The notes beneath the pieces are model-generated. The model worked only from the letters and a program-made list of their open reading frames with translations, did not search any database and had not been told where the DNA came from. From contig CAZHJW010000016.1 in NCBI GenBank assembly GCA_964533265.1, positions 1 through 24,605 of the forward strand: 24,605 bases of DNA. The letters run 5' to 3'. This DNA is from UBA1100 sp964533265 (GTDB lineage: Bacteria; Verrucomicrobiota; Verrucomicrobiia; Limisphaerales; UBA1100). The translations under genes and the position numbers were made by a program. Of this stretch, positions 8,953 to 16,973 are shown one piece after another (position 1 is the first letter of the stretch; every line of letters starts with the position of its first letter).

Positions 8953-11900
8953 TCACTTATCTTTTCCCGGCAAGGGCGGTAATCCACCCGGAGCATCACC
9001 CGGCTTGGGTAATGGGGGTAGGCCTAGCTTATCTCCTCCGGCGGCAGGCAGAGGCGGCAACCCACCTGTTGGACCATCCGGCTTGGGAAGAGAAGGCGCG
9101 GCTCCTGATTTAGGTAATGGGGGCAGGGCTGCCTTACCACCTCCTCCAGTTGAAGGCAAAGGTGGCAACCCTTCAGACGGAGTCTTGGGCGGAGGCGAAG
9201 AAGCAGGCTTGAGCGGAACAGAAACTTCAGGTTTCGGACTTCCCGCCATAGATGGAAGGGCTGGGAGATCTCCAGCCGCCTTGGGTTTAGGCAGGCTGGG
9301 AACCGACGGCTCAATGGCGGCTAAATCATTCATCCGTTCAGCACGTTCATCGGCAATTCGTTCGAGCTTTCGCTCCAAGGTTTTGCGCTCTAGCTCGCCA
9401 GTCGAACCTTTTTCCTCTCCTCTGGGAATCGAAGATAATTCCGCTTTGGAAGAGGGTAAAGGAGGTAAGGGAGGAATGTCTGCAGCTTTTTTAGATGGGG
9501 CCAACCCCGCAACCGGTAAGGCAGGCAAATCGGGCTCCGGCCCTTCAGTAACCGGCTTTGGCAACGGCGGTAAGTTTGGTTCAGAACCTCCGGTTTTCGA
9601 TGCCGGTAATGGGGGAAGCCCTGACAACCCTGACCCGGGTTGATCCTTGTTTTTATCCCCAAATAGTTTTCCAAATAATTTACCTTTCTTCTCCTGCTTT
9701 TCCTCCGAAATCGGCTCATTAGCGGGCACGGAGAATTCGGCAAGGGGAAAAGCGGGCTTTTCATCATCTTCAGTGATTACCGGCAGGACAGATTTGCTGC
9801 CCGGTTTGATTATCGCCGGAAGCACATCATCTTCATCATCACTTTTGCTTTTCGCAGAAGGCGGCAACTCTGGCAAATTTGGTTTTGCCACCTTTTCTTC
9901 GGCAACTACAGGAACGGGCACCGCGGGTAAAGCAGGCCTAAGGGACTTCAATCCCACCGGGGCCAGCTCTGGCGATGGCGGCTCCTCGTCCGCTGCCGAT
10001 GATTGTTTGAGATCAATCGCAATTTCTTCCCCTGGCTTTTCTTCCGTACGAGCCAGATTAATTAGATTTGCCTCGTGTTCGGCCACGGCCATACGACGTT
10101 CGACCTTTTTTTCATTGGTGATCGCCATCCGCCTTGCCTCCGCCTTAGCCGTGAGGTCCCGTATCTCTTGGTCTTCTATATTTTCCTGAGAGATAAATTT
10201 TTCGCGGTTTCTTTCCAGCACTTCCACCTCATGTTCAACACGAGAGTGTTCATCATCTTCCTCAAACTTGATTCCCCTCAGCTTCTCCTGTAGCAGCACT
10301 TCCTCACTCTGCAATTCCTGCTTCAGACTTTCCTCTTCCTCTTCCTGAATTGATTTATCCGCTAAACGGGCTTCCTTTTCCTCTTCACTTGCCCTTACCC
10401 GCTCCAAATAAAGCTCTTTAGCCACACGCCTTTCTTCAGCAATCCGCTTGTCTTCTTCCTCTGCTTTGCGCTCCTTTTCTTCGGCTTCTTCATGCAAACT
10501 AGCCAGATCGTTATCCAAGTCTCTAATTCGATCTTCGTCTTCAAGACGGGCTGCTTTTTTGTTGCGAACCCCATGGCGAATCAATTCCTCTTTGTGTTCA
10601 AATTCCTGCTTAAGCTTAGCGATGGTTGCTTCAGCTTTTTCATGGCGGGATTGATCCGCTTGCCTTAATTTATCTATTTCCTCATCACACTGTTCACGAC
10701 CTCGCTGGGCTTTCTCGAACGTGTTTTTATGAGCTTCGAGTTCTTCCCGCTCGGCCATTTCCTCACGCATTCGAGCTTCTTCAAGCTCGCGCATCGCGGT
10801 TTTTACCGCACTCTCGGCTTCGATTCGCGATTTGCGCTTGTTATCAAGCGGGTCGACGATGGGTTTCTCCCGGCGGCGAGCGGTAAATTTTTCTAACTGC
10901 TCTTCCGTAGGCTTCTCTTTCTCACTGATTTTACCATCACCATCGGTATCAAAAGCCTCTAGTAAGTCCTTTTTCAACTCAGCAGATTCTTGTCCCTTCT
11001 CCGTCTCCAAATCAGTTTTTACCGGACTTTTTGGCAACGGTGGTAAAGGTGATTTTTTGCCTTCTTCACTCGCCTTCTCTGTTGGTTTGGGCAATGAAGG
11101 AATGGGGAGGGTTGGCTTTTCCGTCTGCCCAGAAGAGGGCAAAGGTGGAGGTATTACCGGTTTTCCAGGAGTCTTCAGTTCCGGCACCTCAGAAGGCTTA
11201 GGTAAGCCAGGCTTGGGTAATTCAATTTCTGCTGAAACTGTGGGCTTGGGCGGTGGCAAAACTGCGGAAACGGACTCTTCACTCACGTCAGAATCACCGA
11301 CTCCAGGTGGCAACCCTGGCTCAGGAAGCTTGATTTCTGAGGGTTTGGGCAGCGGTGGCGGCAGGATTCCCACGGGCTTGTTGGTTGGCAGAGGAACTGG
11401 TGGCGTATCTGTTGTAGGTTGAGGCCCAACTGGTATGGCAGAGATCGGTGCTGGGGCCGCTACTTTGGGAATATCCGGAGTCGGTGGAACTGGAATTGCC
11501 TCAATTGGGGCCGGTGCTGTTTGTTCCACAGGATTAGGAGACGGAACGACAGTGGGAAAATTAGCCAACTTTGCCGACAACTCCTGCACCAAAGCTGATT
11601 GTGCGGGATCAATCGCAATATTGTTCTGCCCATCCGGATCAGACACCAAATCATAGAGCGCCGTCTCTCCTGAATCGAACGCGATATATTTGTGCGTGGT
11701 TGTCTCTACACCGCGACCATTGGGCTGAAGGATTACCGGTCCTTGCCCTAAATCCTGCTCGGATCCGGTCATCTCCACTGGGAATTCGATCGGCTGACCA
11801 TCAAGCAACATTACGCTAAAAAAAGGCTGTTCCGGCTCTGCAAGAACTCCGCTCTCCTCAGAGGCGACAGGCACAGGTGTCGGAGCCACAGTTCCCTCGA

Positions 11901-12156
11901 TTGAAGGTGCAGGAATAGCAGCAGGTGGTGCCGATAGAACTCCGCCAGGCAGTGGCGCCGTCCCTCCGGGCCCAACGGCTGCGGTTGGTGGAGCTTCCGG
12001 AGCAGGTGCGGGAACGGCAGCAGCAGTCGGCGGTACCCCCGGAGCAGGTGCGGGAACGGCGGCAGCAGTCGGCGGTACCCCCGGAGCAGGTGCGGGAACG
12101 GCGGCAGCAGTCGGCGGTGCCCCTCCAGGAGGCGCTGGCGGTTGACCTTCGCTCAT
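8953..12156 (-). CDS. Large proline-rich coiled-coil protein with EF-hand loop and sulfatase-tail-like segment
   Basis: A 1067-residue protein that I cannot assign to a known family. In order: residues 12-60 are tandem 14-residue Pro/Ala repeats; 110-200 resemble the C-terminal end of sulfatases (KYIAFDSGETALYDLVSDP, then N/D-rich and LVQELSAKL); 200-380 are Pro-rich with many KPxLPxP elements. Residues 403-414 are a perfect EF-hand loop (DTDGDGKISEKE; D403, D405, D407, I410, E414). Residues 440-705 are a highly charged Glu/Lys/Arg helix, probably a long coiled coil. Residues 715-1067 are Pro-rich with repeated LPPLP elements and one short charged helix (916-948). There is no signal peptide or membrane segment, so it is probably cytoplasmic and structural. 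The ATG has an in-frame stop 9 bases upstream and no Shine-Dalgarno. The reading frame stays open through very biased sequence, so the gene is real although its role is unknown. Confidence 0.85.
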   Translation of the reverse strand: MSEGQPPAPPGGAPPTAAAVPAPAPGVPPTAAAVPAPAPGVPPTAAAVPAPAPEAPPTAAVGPGGTAPLPGGVLSAPPAAIPAPSIEGTVAPTPVPVASEESGVLAEPEQPFFSVMLLDGQPIEFPVEMTGSEQDLGQGPVILQPNGRGVETTTHKYIAFDSGETALYDLVSDPDGQNNIAIDPAQSALVQELSAKLANFPTVVPSPNPVEQTAPAPIEAIPVPPTPDIPKVAAPAPISAIPVGPQPTTDTPPVPLPTNKPVGILPPPLPKPSEIKLPEPGLPPGVGDSDVSEESVSAVLPPPKPTVSAEIELPKPGLPKPSEVPELKTPGKPVIPPPLPSSGQTEKPTLPIPSLPKPTEKASEEGKKSPLPPLPKSPVKTDLETEKGQESAELKKDLLEAFDTDGDGKISEKEKPTEEQLEKFTARRREKPIVDPLDNKRKSRIEAESAVKTAMRELEEARMREEMAEREELEAHKNTFEKAQRGREQCDEEIDKLRQADQSRHEKAEATIAKLKQEFEHKEELIRHGVRNKKAARLEDEDRIRDLDNDLASLHEEAEEKERKAEEEDKRIAEERRVAKELYLERVRASEEEKEARLADKSIQEEEEESLKQELQSEEVLLQEKLRGIKFEEDDEHSRVEHEVEVLERNREKFISQENIEDQEIRDLTAKAEARRMAITNEKKVERRMAVAEHEANLINLARTEEKPGEEIAIDLKQSSAADEEPPSPELAPVGLKSLRPALPAVPVPVVAEEKVAKPNLPELPPSAKSKSDDEDDVLPAIIKPGSKSVLPVITEDDEKPAFPLAEFSVPANEPISEEKQEKKGKLFGKLFGDKNKDQPGSGLSGLPPLPASKTGGSEPNLPPLPKPVTEGPEPDLPALPVAGLAPSKKAADIPPLPPLPSSKAELSSIPRGEEKGSTGELERKTLERKLERIADERAERMNDLAAIEPSVPSLPKPKAAGDLPALPSMAGSPKPEVSVPLKPASSPPPKTPSEGLPPLPSTGGGGKAALPPLPKSGAAPSLPKPDGPTGGLPPLPAAGGDKLGLPPLPKPGDAPGGLPPLPGKDK
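11999..12124 (-). repeat. Three direct 42-bp tandem repeats inside the proline-rich gene
   Basis: Three near-identical 42-bp units run at 11999-12040, 12041-12082 and 12083-12124, with a decayed partial copy just beyond 11998. They differ by only a few bases. Each unit encodes 14 residues (PPTAAAVPAPAPGV-like), so copy-number change would keep the frame. The very low divergence suggests recent expansion. Confidence 0.9.
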
Positions 12157-12367
12157 AATTATTCAGTAAATTGATCCATTACTAGTTAAAAGCCTTCAAT
12201 GGTAGCGTAATTACATGTGGTATGAGACACCCTTACTGCATCAAATTCCCAATGCGTCCGTACGGTAACAAGGGATTTACTATCACCATCCTGATGAGCT
12301 GTCGACCCCATTCCCCCCTTGAGAGTAGCTTGCCTGAGCCTGATTCACAGCCTAGCCTAACGGACCC

Positions 12368-13411
12368 ATGAACTTAGTATTTGCAGCATTACTCGTAGCA
12401 GTGTCTGCCGGGAAGGACCAGGCATTGCATCTTTACGAACTAAATCCCCAAACCGGCGCACTTATCCAACGAGCCAAATACAACCTTAACGGTTCTCCTG
12501 GTTCGCAAAGTTTCAACCTCGATCGCAACACCCTGTATGTCTCGGTGCGGTCAGCCAACAGCGTTGCCGCATTTAATATTAATCATGCAAAAAAAACCCT
12601 CGTGCCGCTTGGGACCACCGACATCGGTGCCAACGCCGCATACGTGGCTACCGACCGGACCGGACGCACGCTCCTTTGGGCCAGCTACAGTGGAGGGGTG
12701 GTGGGCAGTCATCCCATCAACAAGAACGGCTCAGTGAAGGCCAGCCCGTTGAGCCGCATCGAAACCGCCCGATGTGCGCACGCGATTCTACCTGATGCCT
12801 CAAACAAATTTGCCTTTGTGCCCCATACCGGCCCGAATGCGGTTTATCAATTTAGGTTTGATGCAGCAACCGGGAAACTCTCTAAGAATGACCCGCTTAC
12901 CGCCAGCCCGGCGGCCGGACTGGAACCACGGCATCTGGCTTTTCATCCCAAGCTCCCCATCGTTTACTGCGACGACGAAAAGGGAGACAGTGTTACCGCT
13001 TACCACCTCAACCGCTCCACTGGCCTACTAAAGGCCTTTCACACGAGCAGCACCTTGCCTACCGATTTTGATGGCAGCAAGAACACCTGCGCAGATATTG
13101 AGATCACTCAGGATGGAAAATTTGTTTACGCTTCCAACCGCGGCCACAATTCCATTGCCGGTTTTGCCGTGGACCCCAAGACCGGCAAGTTGAAAAGCAT
13201 CGGCCAATTTCTTACCGGTGAAACACCGCGCTCATTTAACTTGGGGCCGAATAACAAGTGGATGATTGCGGCCGGCCAACGCTCACATGATTTACATATC
13301 TACAAACGGAACCCCAAATCAGGGAAACTCACCAAGGTTCACCAGCAACCCACTGGTCAGGGTCCTTCATGGGTACAGTTCATTCCAATTTTTAAGACAG
13401 AAAAGAAATAG
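12368..13411 (+). CDS. Secreted beta-propeller lactonase-like protein (6-phosphogluconolactonase family)
   Basis: A 347-residue protein of the seven-bladed lactonase family (PF10282, YbhE/Pgl type). A short signal peptide is likely (MNLVFAALLVAVSA, cleavage near A14), unlike cytoplasmic Pgl. Family features are the repeated NxxTGxL elements (for example LNPQTGALIQRAKY, DAATGKLSKND, DPKTGKLKSIGQ), the GxEPRHLAFHP block, and the terminal GPSWVQFIP. Family members hydrolyse sugar lactones, although many paralogues are uncharacterised. Its TAG stop overlaps the GTG of the decarboxylase alpha gene, which ties it to the downstream operon. A signal peptide combined with cytoplasmic partners is odd and needs care: if export is real, lactone opening would happen outside the cytoplasm. 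No ribosome-binding site is visible before the ATG. Confidence 0.86.
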   Translation: MNLVFAALLVAVSAGKDQALHLYELNPQTGALIQRAKYNLNGSPGSQSFNLDRNTLYVSVRSANSVAAFNINHAKKTLVPLGTTDIGANAAYVATDRTGRTLLWASYSGGVVGSHPINKNGSVKASPLSRIETARCAHAILPDASNKFAFVPHTGPNAVYQFRFDAATGKLSKNDPLTASPAAGLEPRHLAFHPKLPIVYCDDEKGDSVTAYHLNRSTGLLKAFHTSSTLPTDFDGSKNTCADIEITQDGKFVYASNRGHNSIAGFAVDPKTGKLKSIGQFLTGETPRSFNLGPNNKWMIAAGQRSHDLHIYKRNPKSGKLTKVHQQPTGQGPSWVQFIPIFKTEKK

Positions 13412-13899
13412 TGTTCACTCCAGACGAATTTATTTCGACGCTCAATGAACTGGGGATTACACACGTGGTGTGGATTCCAGATAGCACGCTGGGGCAATGG
13501 GATGAATCCCTGCAAAAATCCGAAAATATAGAACTAATCCAGGTTTGCCGTGAAGGTGAAGCGTGGGCACTGGCAGCCGGGTTGTATCTAGGAGGAGCCA
13601 AACCCATCGTTATTATTCAATGCACGGGCCTCTTTGAAAGCGGGGATGCCATGCGCAATATTGCACACGACTATCAATTGCCCATCTACGGCCTGATAGG
13701 CTACCGCAGTTACCTTAATGCTGAATCGCTACCGGGTGACACCTGCCTTAAATTTACTGAACCCATACTGAACGCCTGGGCTTTGGATACTGTATTCCTT
13801 GATGAGGAAACCAAGAAACCACAATTTGCAGAGCATTTCCGAAAATGCGCCGAGGAAGAGATCCCCGGTATTTGCTTGATGGCCGAGGGAGCCGCATAG
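13411..13899 (+). CDS. Sulfopyruvate/phosphonopyruvate decarboxylase-like alpha subunit (TPP, PYR domain)
   Basis: A 162-residue protein matching the ComD-type alpha chain of split TPP decarboxylases, whose usual length is about 170. It holds the pyrimidine-binding domain: E48 in VCREGEAWALAAG aligns with the catalytic Glu that activates TPP, followed by the QCTGLFESGDAMRN block typical of sulfopyruvate and phosphonopyruvate decarboxylases. It should pair with the beta chain encoded at 14528-15109 to decarboxylate a 2-oxo acid such as sulfopyruvate to sulfoacetaldehyde. The start is a GTG at 13411-13413 sharing a base with the lactonase stop (TAGTG). The substrate cannot be decided from sequence: no PEP mutase, sulfolactate dehydrogenase or Xsc gene lies in the window. 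Confidence 0.85.
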   Translation: MFTPDEFISTLNELGITHVVWIPDSTLGQWDESLQKSENIELIQVCREGEAWALAAGLYLGGAKPIVIIQCTGLFESGDAMRNIAHDYQLPIYGLIGYRSYLNAESLPGDTCLKFTEPILNAWALDTVFLDEETKKPQFAEHFRKCAEEEIPGICLMAEGAA

Positions 13900-13904
13900 C
13901 AACT

Positions 13905-14531
13905 ATGAGCGACTTCATACAATTCAAACCAGTCCAACTGTCTGAAGCGATCCCTGAAAATACAACCCACATGTCTGCGGCCTGCACCGAGTTGGCTGAA
14001 CGTGACTTACTTTCAAGTTATGAGGGTACCACTCTCATTGGAAGCAACGGCAATATTAGCCACCGGCACGAGGCTGGGTTCATAATCACTGGCACACAGT
14101 TAGGCTCCAAACAGAATCTGGAATCCAAGGATTTTGTGTACATCGAAAAATGTACAAACGACGAAGCCTATTTCCATGGAACCAAATTACCATCTTCGGA
14201 GTGCCTGATGCACTGGTATCTTTATGATAATTTTCCCGAAACCCATGCCATCATACACGTCCATGAATCAAATCAATCCTTGTATTCAGAATTCGGTCGC
14301 AGCCGATGGAAAGAGCTGGCAATAGCCGAAACTGCAAATGACGCAGGAAACGGCACCATCAAGGTGGGCGGTGCTGCTGCAGAAATATTTAATAAGGGCG
14401 CACTTTACGTTATACTAAAGAATCACCGTCCCCAATGGGACCCAGAACGGACCGGGGCAGTGATACAGGGAGGTTCTTTAGAGGAAGCTCTCAAAAACAC
14501 CCTCAATATCCACCAAGCCCTTCAGCCATGA
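13905..14531 (+). CDS. Class II aldolase/adducin family protein
   Basis: A 208-residue zinc-dependent class II aldolase of the fuculose-phosphate aldolase/ribulose-phosphate epimerase type. The phosphate-binding-like GSNGNIS block is at 46-52. The catalytic Glu and zinc ligands are all visible: E99 (LPSSE), H118 and H120 (HVH), and H174. The 19-residue spacing from E99 to H118 equals E73-H92 in E. coli FucA. The last ligand motif is NHR rather than the usual NHG. Such enzymes split or form carbon-carbon bonds in sugar phosphates; some members have other lyase activities. I chose the ATG at 13905, five bases after the alpha-chain stop, over an upstream in-frame ATG inside that gene. Its stop overlaps the beta-chain start (ATGA). 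Lying between two subunits of one decarboxylase, it most likely acts in the same pathway. Confidence 0.87.
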   Translation: MSDFIQFKPVQLSEAIPENTTHMSAACTELAERDLLSSYEGTTLIGSNGNISHRHEAGFIITGTQLGSKQNLESKDFVYIEKCTNDEAYFHGTKLPSSECLMHWYLYDNFPETHAIIHVHESNQSLYSEFGRSRWKELAIAETANDAGNGTIKVGGAAAEIFNKGALYVILKNHRPQWDPERTGAVIQGGSLEEALKNTLNIHQALQP

Positions 14532-15109
14532 TCCCCTTAATTGACACATTGGCTGTGATACACCAATACCGCAAGGATGCGGTGGTTATCACGACGATGG
14601 GAGCCGCACGCGAATGGCAGAAACTGGAACCCCACCCCAAGGATCTGGTCTACATGCCCTCCAGTATGGGACAGGGACCATCACTGGGCCTTGGAATTGC
14701 CCTAGCGAAGCCGGATCAACGCGTTATTGTTGTTAATGGCGATGGATGTCTGCTTATGAATCTAGGGTGCCTGGTAACCATTACCGCCCGAGCCCCGAAA
14801 AACTTTACCCTGATTGTGGTCGATAATGGTGTTTATGAAGTCACCGGCGGCCAAGCAACCGTGGGGCACGAATCCAAGCGCGCGGGAGGCAACTCGGTTA
14901 ACTTTGCTGAGCTCGCTAGAGCGGCTGGCTTTTGCGAAGTATACGAATTTGATGATGCTGAATCATTCCGGTTTGAACATGAAACTCTGCATGAAGAGGG
15001 CCCGGTGTGTATTGTGATTAAAACCACCCACCAAACTGAAGATATTAGTGCGCGCAGTCCCGGCCCAGCGGCAGAACGAATCCAGTCCCTTAGAAAGAGC
15101 CTATTATAA
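14528..15109 (+). CDS. Sulfopyruvate/phosphonopyruvate decarboxylase-like beta subunit (TPP-binding)
   Basis: A 193-residue ComE-type beta chain carrying the pyrophosphate-binding domain. The TPP motif starts with GDG (71-73) and ends with DN (99-100) in LIVVDNGVYEVTGGQ, the spacing expected for the GDG-x(about 26)-N motif that holds Mg-diphosphate. MPSSMGQGPSLGLGIALA (43-60) is the usual upstream block. It should assemble with the alpha chain at 13411. The ATG overlaps the aldolase stop as ATGA; an in-frame ATG at 14435 would lie deep inside the aldolase gene and is rejected. It is the last gene of the four-gene operon. No hairpin terminator follows before the next gene at 15201. Confidence 0.88.
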   Translation: MIPLIDTLAVIHQYRKDAVVITTMGAAREWQKLEPHPKDLVYMPSSMGQGPSLGLGIALAKPDQRVIVVNGDGCLLMNLGCLVTITARAPKNFTLIVVDNGVYEVTGGQATVGHESKRAGGNSVNFAELARAAGFCEVYEFDDAESFRFEHETLHEEGPVCIVIKTTHQTEDISARSPGPAAERIQSLRKSLL

Positions 15110-15185
15110 TCTAAAGCTAAATTTATAATTCGACTTTCAACGGAAATTGTGTACCCTAAGTGATCCTGCAATCAAGTAGGTCAAA

Positions 15186-15192
15186 AAGGAGG
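15186..15192 (+). promoter_or_regulatory. Strong Shine-Dalgarno site of the DUF5684-like gene
   Basis: AAGGAGG lies 8 bases before the ATG at 15201. It is the best Shine-Dalgarno match in the window. It fixes the start, and it stands out because most neighbouring genes have none. Confidence 0.8.
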
Positions 15193-15200
15193 AAAATAGT

Positions 15201-15572
15201 ATGGGTGCAATCATAGGTATTATCATGTTCTTACTTCCGTTAGTTATTTGCGTAGCGATGATAGCGGGTGTATGGAAAGCCTTTGCAAAGGCAGGTCAGC
15301 CTGGATGGGCTTGTATTATTCCAATCTACAACGTTATATGTATGTTAAACATGGCTCGAAAACCCGTGTGGTGGTTTGTCTTAATGCTAATACCCATTGT
15401 GGGAATTGTAGTAATGATCATGGTCAACATAGAGATAGCGAAAGGTTTTGGTAGAGGAGTTGGAACCGGGTTACTCATGTGCCTTGGTATAGGATGGCTT
15501 ATGCTCGGCTATGGCGATGCACAGTACGGCGGAGCCGGCGGTGGAGAGCCGCAAGAAGCAGGAACGGTATAG
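15201..15572 (+). CDS. Small multi-pass membrane protein, DUF5684-like
   Basis: A 123-residue inner-membrane protein with about three hydrophobic segments: roughly 3-25, 55-77 and 88-104. The motif WKAFAKAGQPGWACIIPIYN (25-44), the GDAQY near residue 107 and the short Gly-rich tail match the DUF5684 type, a widespread small membrane family of unknown function sometimes misnamed signal peptidase I. The strong Shine-Dalgarno and the dedicated terminator at 15618 suggest good expression, and the 91-base gap after the decarboxylase beta gene suggests its own promoter, though I see no clear -35/-10 pair. A link with the upstream operon is not supported. Confidence 0.83.
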   Translation: MGAIIGIIMFLLPLVICVAMIAGVWKAFAKAGQPGWACIIPIYNVICMLNMARKPVWWFVLMLIPIVGIVVMIMVNIEIAKGFGRGVGTGLLMCLGIGWLMLGYGDAQYGGAGGGEPQEAGTV

Positions 15573-15617
15573 TACTGGCAACAGGCCTAACTCTTCAGAT
15601 TTAGTTAATTAATCCAC

Positions 15618-15646
15618 AAACCCTCCCGTAACTGGGAGGGTTTTTT
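15618..15646 (+). terminator. Rho-independent terminator after the DUF5684-like gene
   Basis: The stem AACCCTCCC/GGGAGGGTT has a 6-base loop (GTAACT) and is followed by a T-run to 15646. The reverse direction has only three A before the stem, so it works mainly for plus-strand transcription. It separates two convergent genes. Confidence 0.88.
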
Positions 15647-15652
15647 CCTGCC

Positions 15653-16969
15653 CTACAGCTTCCAATCGCCACGATATTTGTGGGTAACATATTTGTTGGC
15701 CTCCGGTAAATTGGTGATCCGCATTTTCTTGGCGTCCCATTCAATTTTCCCTTCAGAACGTAAAGCCACATTTGCCAATAATACGCTTTCAGTCATGGGC
15801 CCGGCATAATCGAAGTTTGAATAGGCCGGCTTGCCCCCTTTGCAGGCATCAATCCATTCCTGATAATGATGGCTGCCAAAATCCTTGGGCTTGGGCAGAA
15901 ACTCCGCCACCTTGTTGAAATCCTCGGTTTTTGCTCCCGATAAAAACTGGCCCGGCCCCCAGTACATCGGCACATACAAGGTATCCTTGGAGCCAATAAT
16001 GATACTGCCATTAGCCGGCAATGTCTTTTCCTTGGCCAAGGCCGGATCTGGCTTTTTGCCGCCATCATACCAAGTCAATTTCACTGGGCCGCGATTTTTA
16101 GTCTTGGGAAATTGATAGGTCACTTCTGACCACTTGGGAGCCGTCTCGTTATTTACCTCTGAAGACTTGGCTTCCACACTGACAGGGTCGCGCAATTCAA
16201 GTGCCCAGTAGGCCAGATCCTGATTATGGCAGCCCATATCGCCCAAGGCGCCCGTCCCAAAATCCCACCACCCACGCCATTTGAATGGTAGATAAGCAGG
16301 GTGATAAGGCCGCACTGGAGCTGTCCCGAGCCAAAGATCCCAATCGAGTGTATCAGGTGTCGGCGGTTTCTCCTTGGGCCGATCAATGCCCTGTGGCCAG
16401 ACAGGACGGTTAGTCCACACATGCGCCTCTTTCACTTCCCCCAGTACCCCCGCCTGAATCAGCTCCACTAGTCGCCGAGAATCTGGGTTGGAATGGCCTT
16501 GATTGCCCATCTGTGTCGCCACCTTGTGCTGGCGCGCCAGCTTGGTAAGAATTCGCGCTTCAGAAACCGTGTGGGTGAGAGGTTTCTGGCAGTACACGTG
16601 TTTACCCATCTTAATGGCCATAGCGGCTGCCACTGCGTGGGTGTGGTCCGGAGTCGAAACAGTAACCGCGTCAATATTCTTGCCCTCCTTCTCCAGCATC
16701 TGCCGGAAATCATTGTAACGGATCGCCTTATCAAAGCGCTTGAAGGAAGTCTGGGCCCGCACATAATCCACATCCGCCATCGCCACGATGTTCTCGCGCG
16801 AGCAACCATCAATATCCACCGCACCTTTGCCCCCTGCACCAATGCCGGCCACATTGAGCCGTTCATTGGCCCCAAACACGCGGTTAGGCACAAAGGTGGG
16901 GATTGCCAGTGTACTGGCAGCTAAAGTTGAGCGCTGGATGAATTGTCTTCGAGTGATTGTTGTTTTCAT
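15653..16969 (-). CDS. Tat-exported Gfo/Idh/MocA family oxidoreductase
   Basis: A 438-residue NAD(P)-dependent oxidoreductase-like protein. The N-terminus has a twin-arginine signal (TRRQFIQRSTLAASTLAIP, R7-R8), so it is exported folded, as is common in PVC bacteria. The Rossmann fold begins with GIGAGGKG (42-49). The TVSTPDHTHAVAAAMAIKMGKHVYCQKPL block is the family hallmark, with QKP in place of the usual EKP. The C-terminal domain includes WDFGTGALGDMGCHNQDLAYWAL. The reaction is probably oxidation or epimerisation of a sugar or inositol, but the substrate is unknown. The ATG at 16969 is four bases after the stop of the second oxidoreductase gene, so they form an operon. Longer in-frame extensions reaching 17383 lie inside that gene and are rejected. 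Confidence 0.93.
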   Translation of the reverse strand: MKTTITRRQFIQRSTLAASTLAIPTFVPNRVFGANERLNVAGIGAGGKGAVDIDGCSRENIVAMADVDYVRAQTSFKRFDKAIRYNDFRQMLEKEGKNIDAVTVSTPDHTHAVAAAMAIKMGKHVYCQKPLTHTVSEARILTKLARQHKVATQMGNQGHSNPDSRRLVELIQAGVLGEVKEAHVWTNRPVWPQGIDRPKEKPPTPDTLDWDLWLGTAPVRPYHPAYLPFKWRGWWDFGTGALGDMGCHNQDLAYWALELRDPVSVEAKSSEVNNETAPKWSEVTYQFPKTKNRGPVKLTWYDGGKKPDPALAKEKTLPANGSIIIGSKDTLYVPMYWGPGQFLSGAKTEDFNKVAEFLPKPKDFGSHHYQEWIDACKGGKPAYSNFDYAGPMTESVLLANVALRSEGKIEWDAKKMRITNLPEANKYVTHKYRGDWKL

Positions 16970-16973
16970 TGGA

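Noticed and set aside
9005..9643. Long plus-strand open frame (212 residues, Gly-rich)
   Set aside because: It is antisense to the proline-rich gene. Pro codons read backwards give Gly codons, so open frames arise from composition bias. The minus-strand frame has coherent domains and spans 1067 codons.
9647..11422. Further plus-strand open frames rich in Ser, Phe or Gly
   Set aside because: Same cause: they mirror the charged coiled coil and Pro-rich parts of the minus-strand gene and show no protein family features.
11999..12124. Possible CRISPR array from regularly spaced 42-bp repeats
   Set aside because: The units are directly abutting with no spacers, and they encode an in-frame Pro/Ala peptide.
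15110..15200. Promoter for the small DUF5684-like gene
   Set aside because: The best -35/-10 pair I could find (TTCGAC, 17 bases, TACCCT) matches the consensus too poorly to report.
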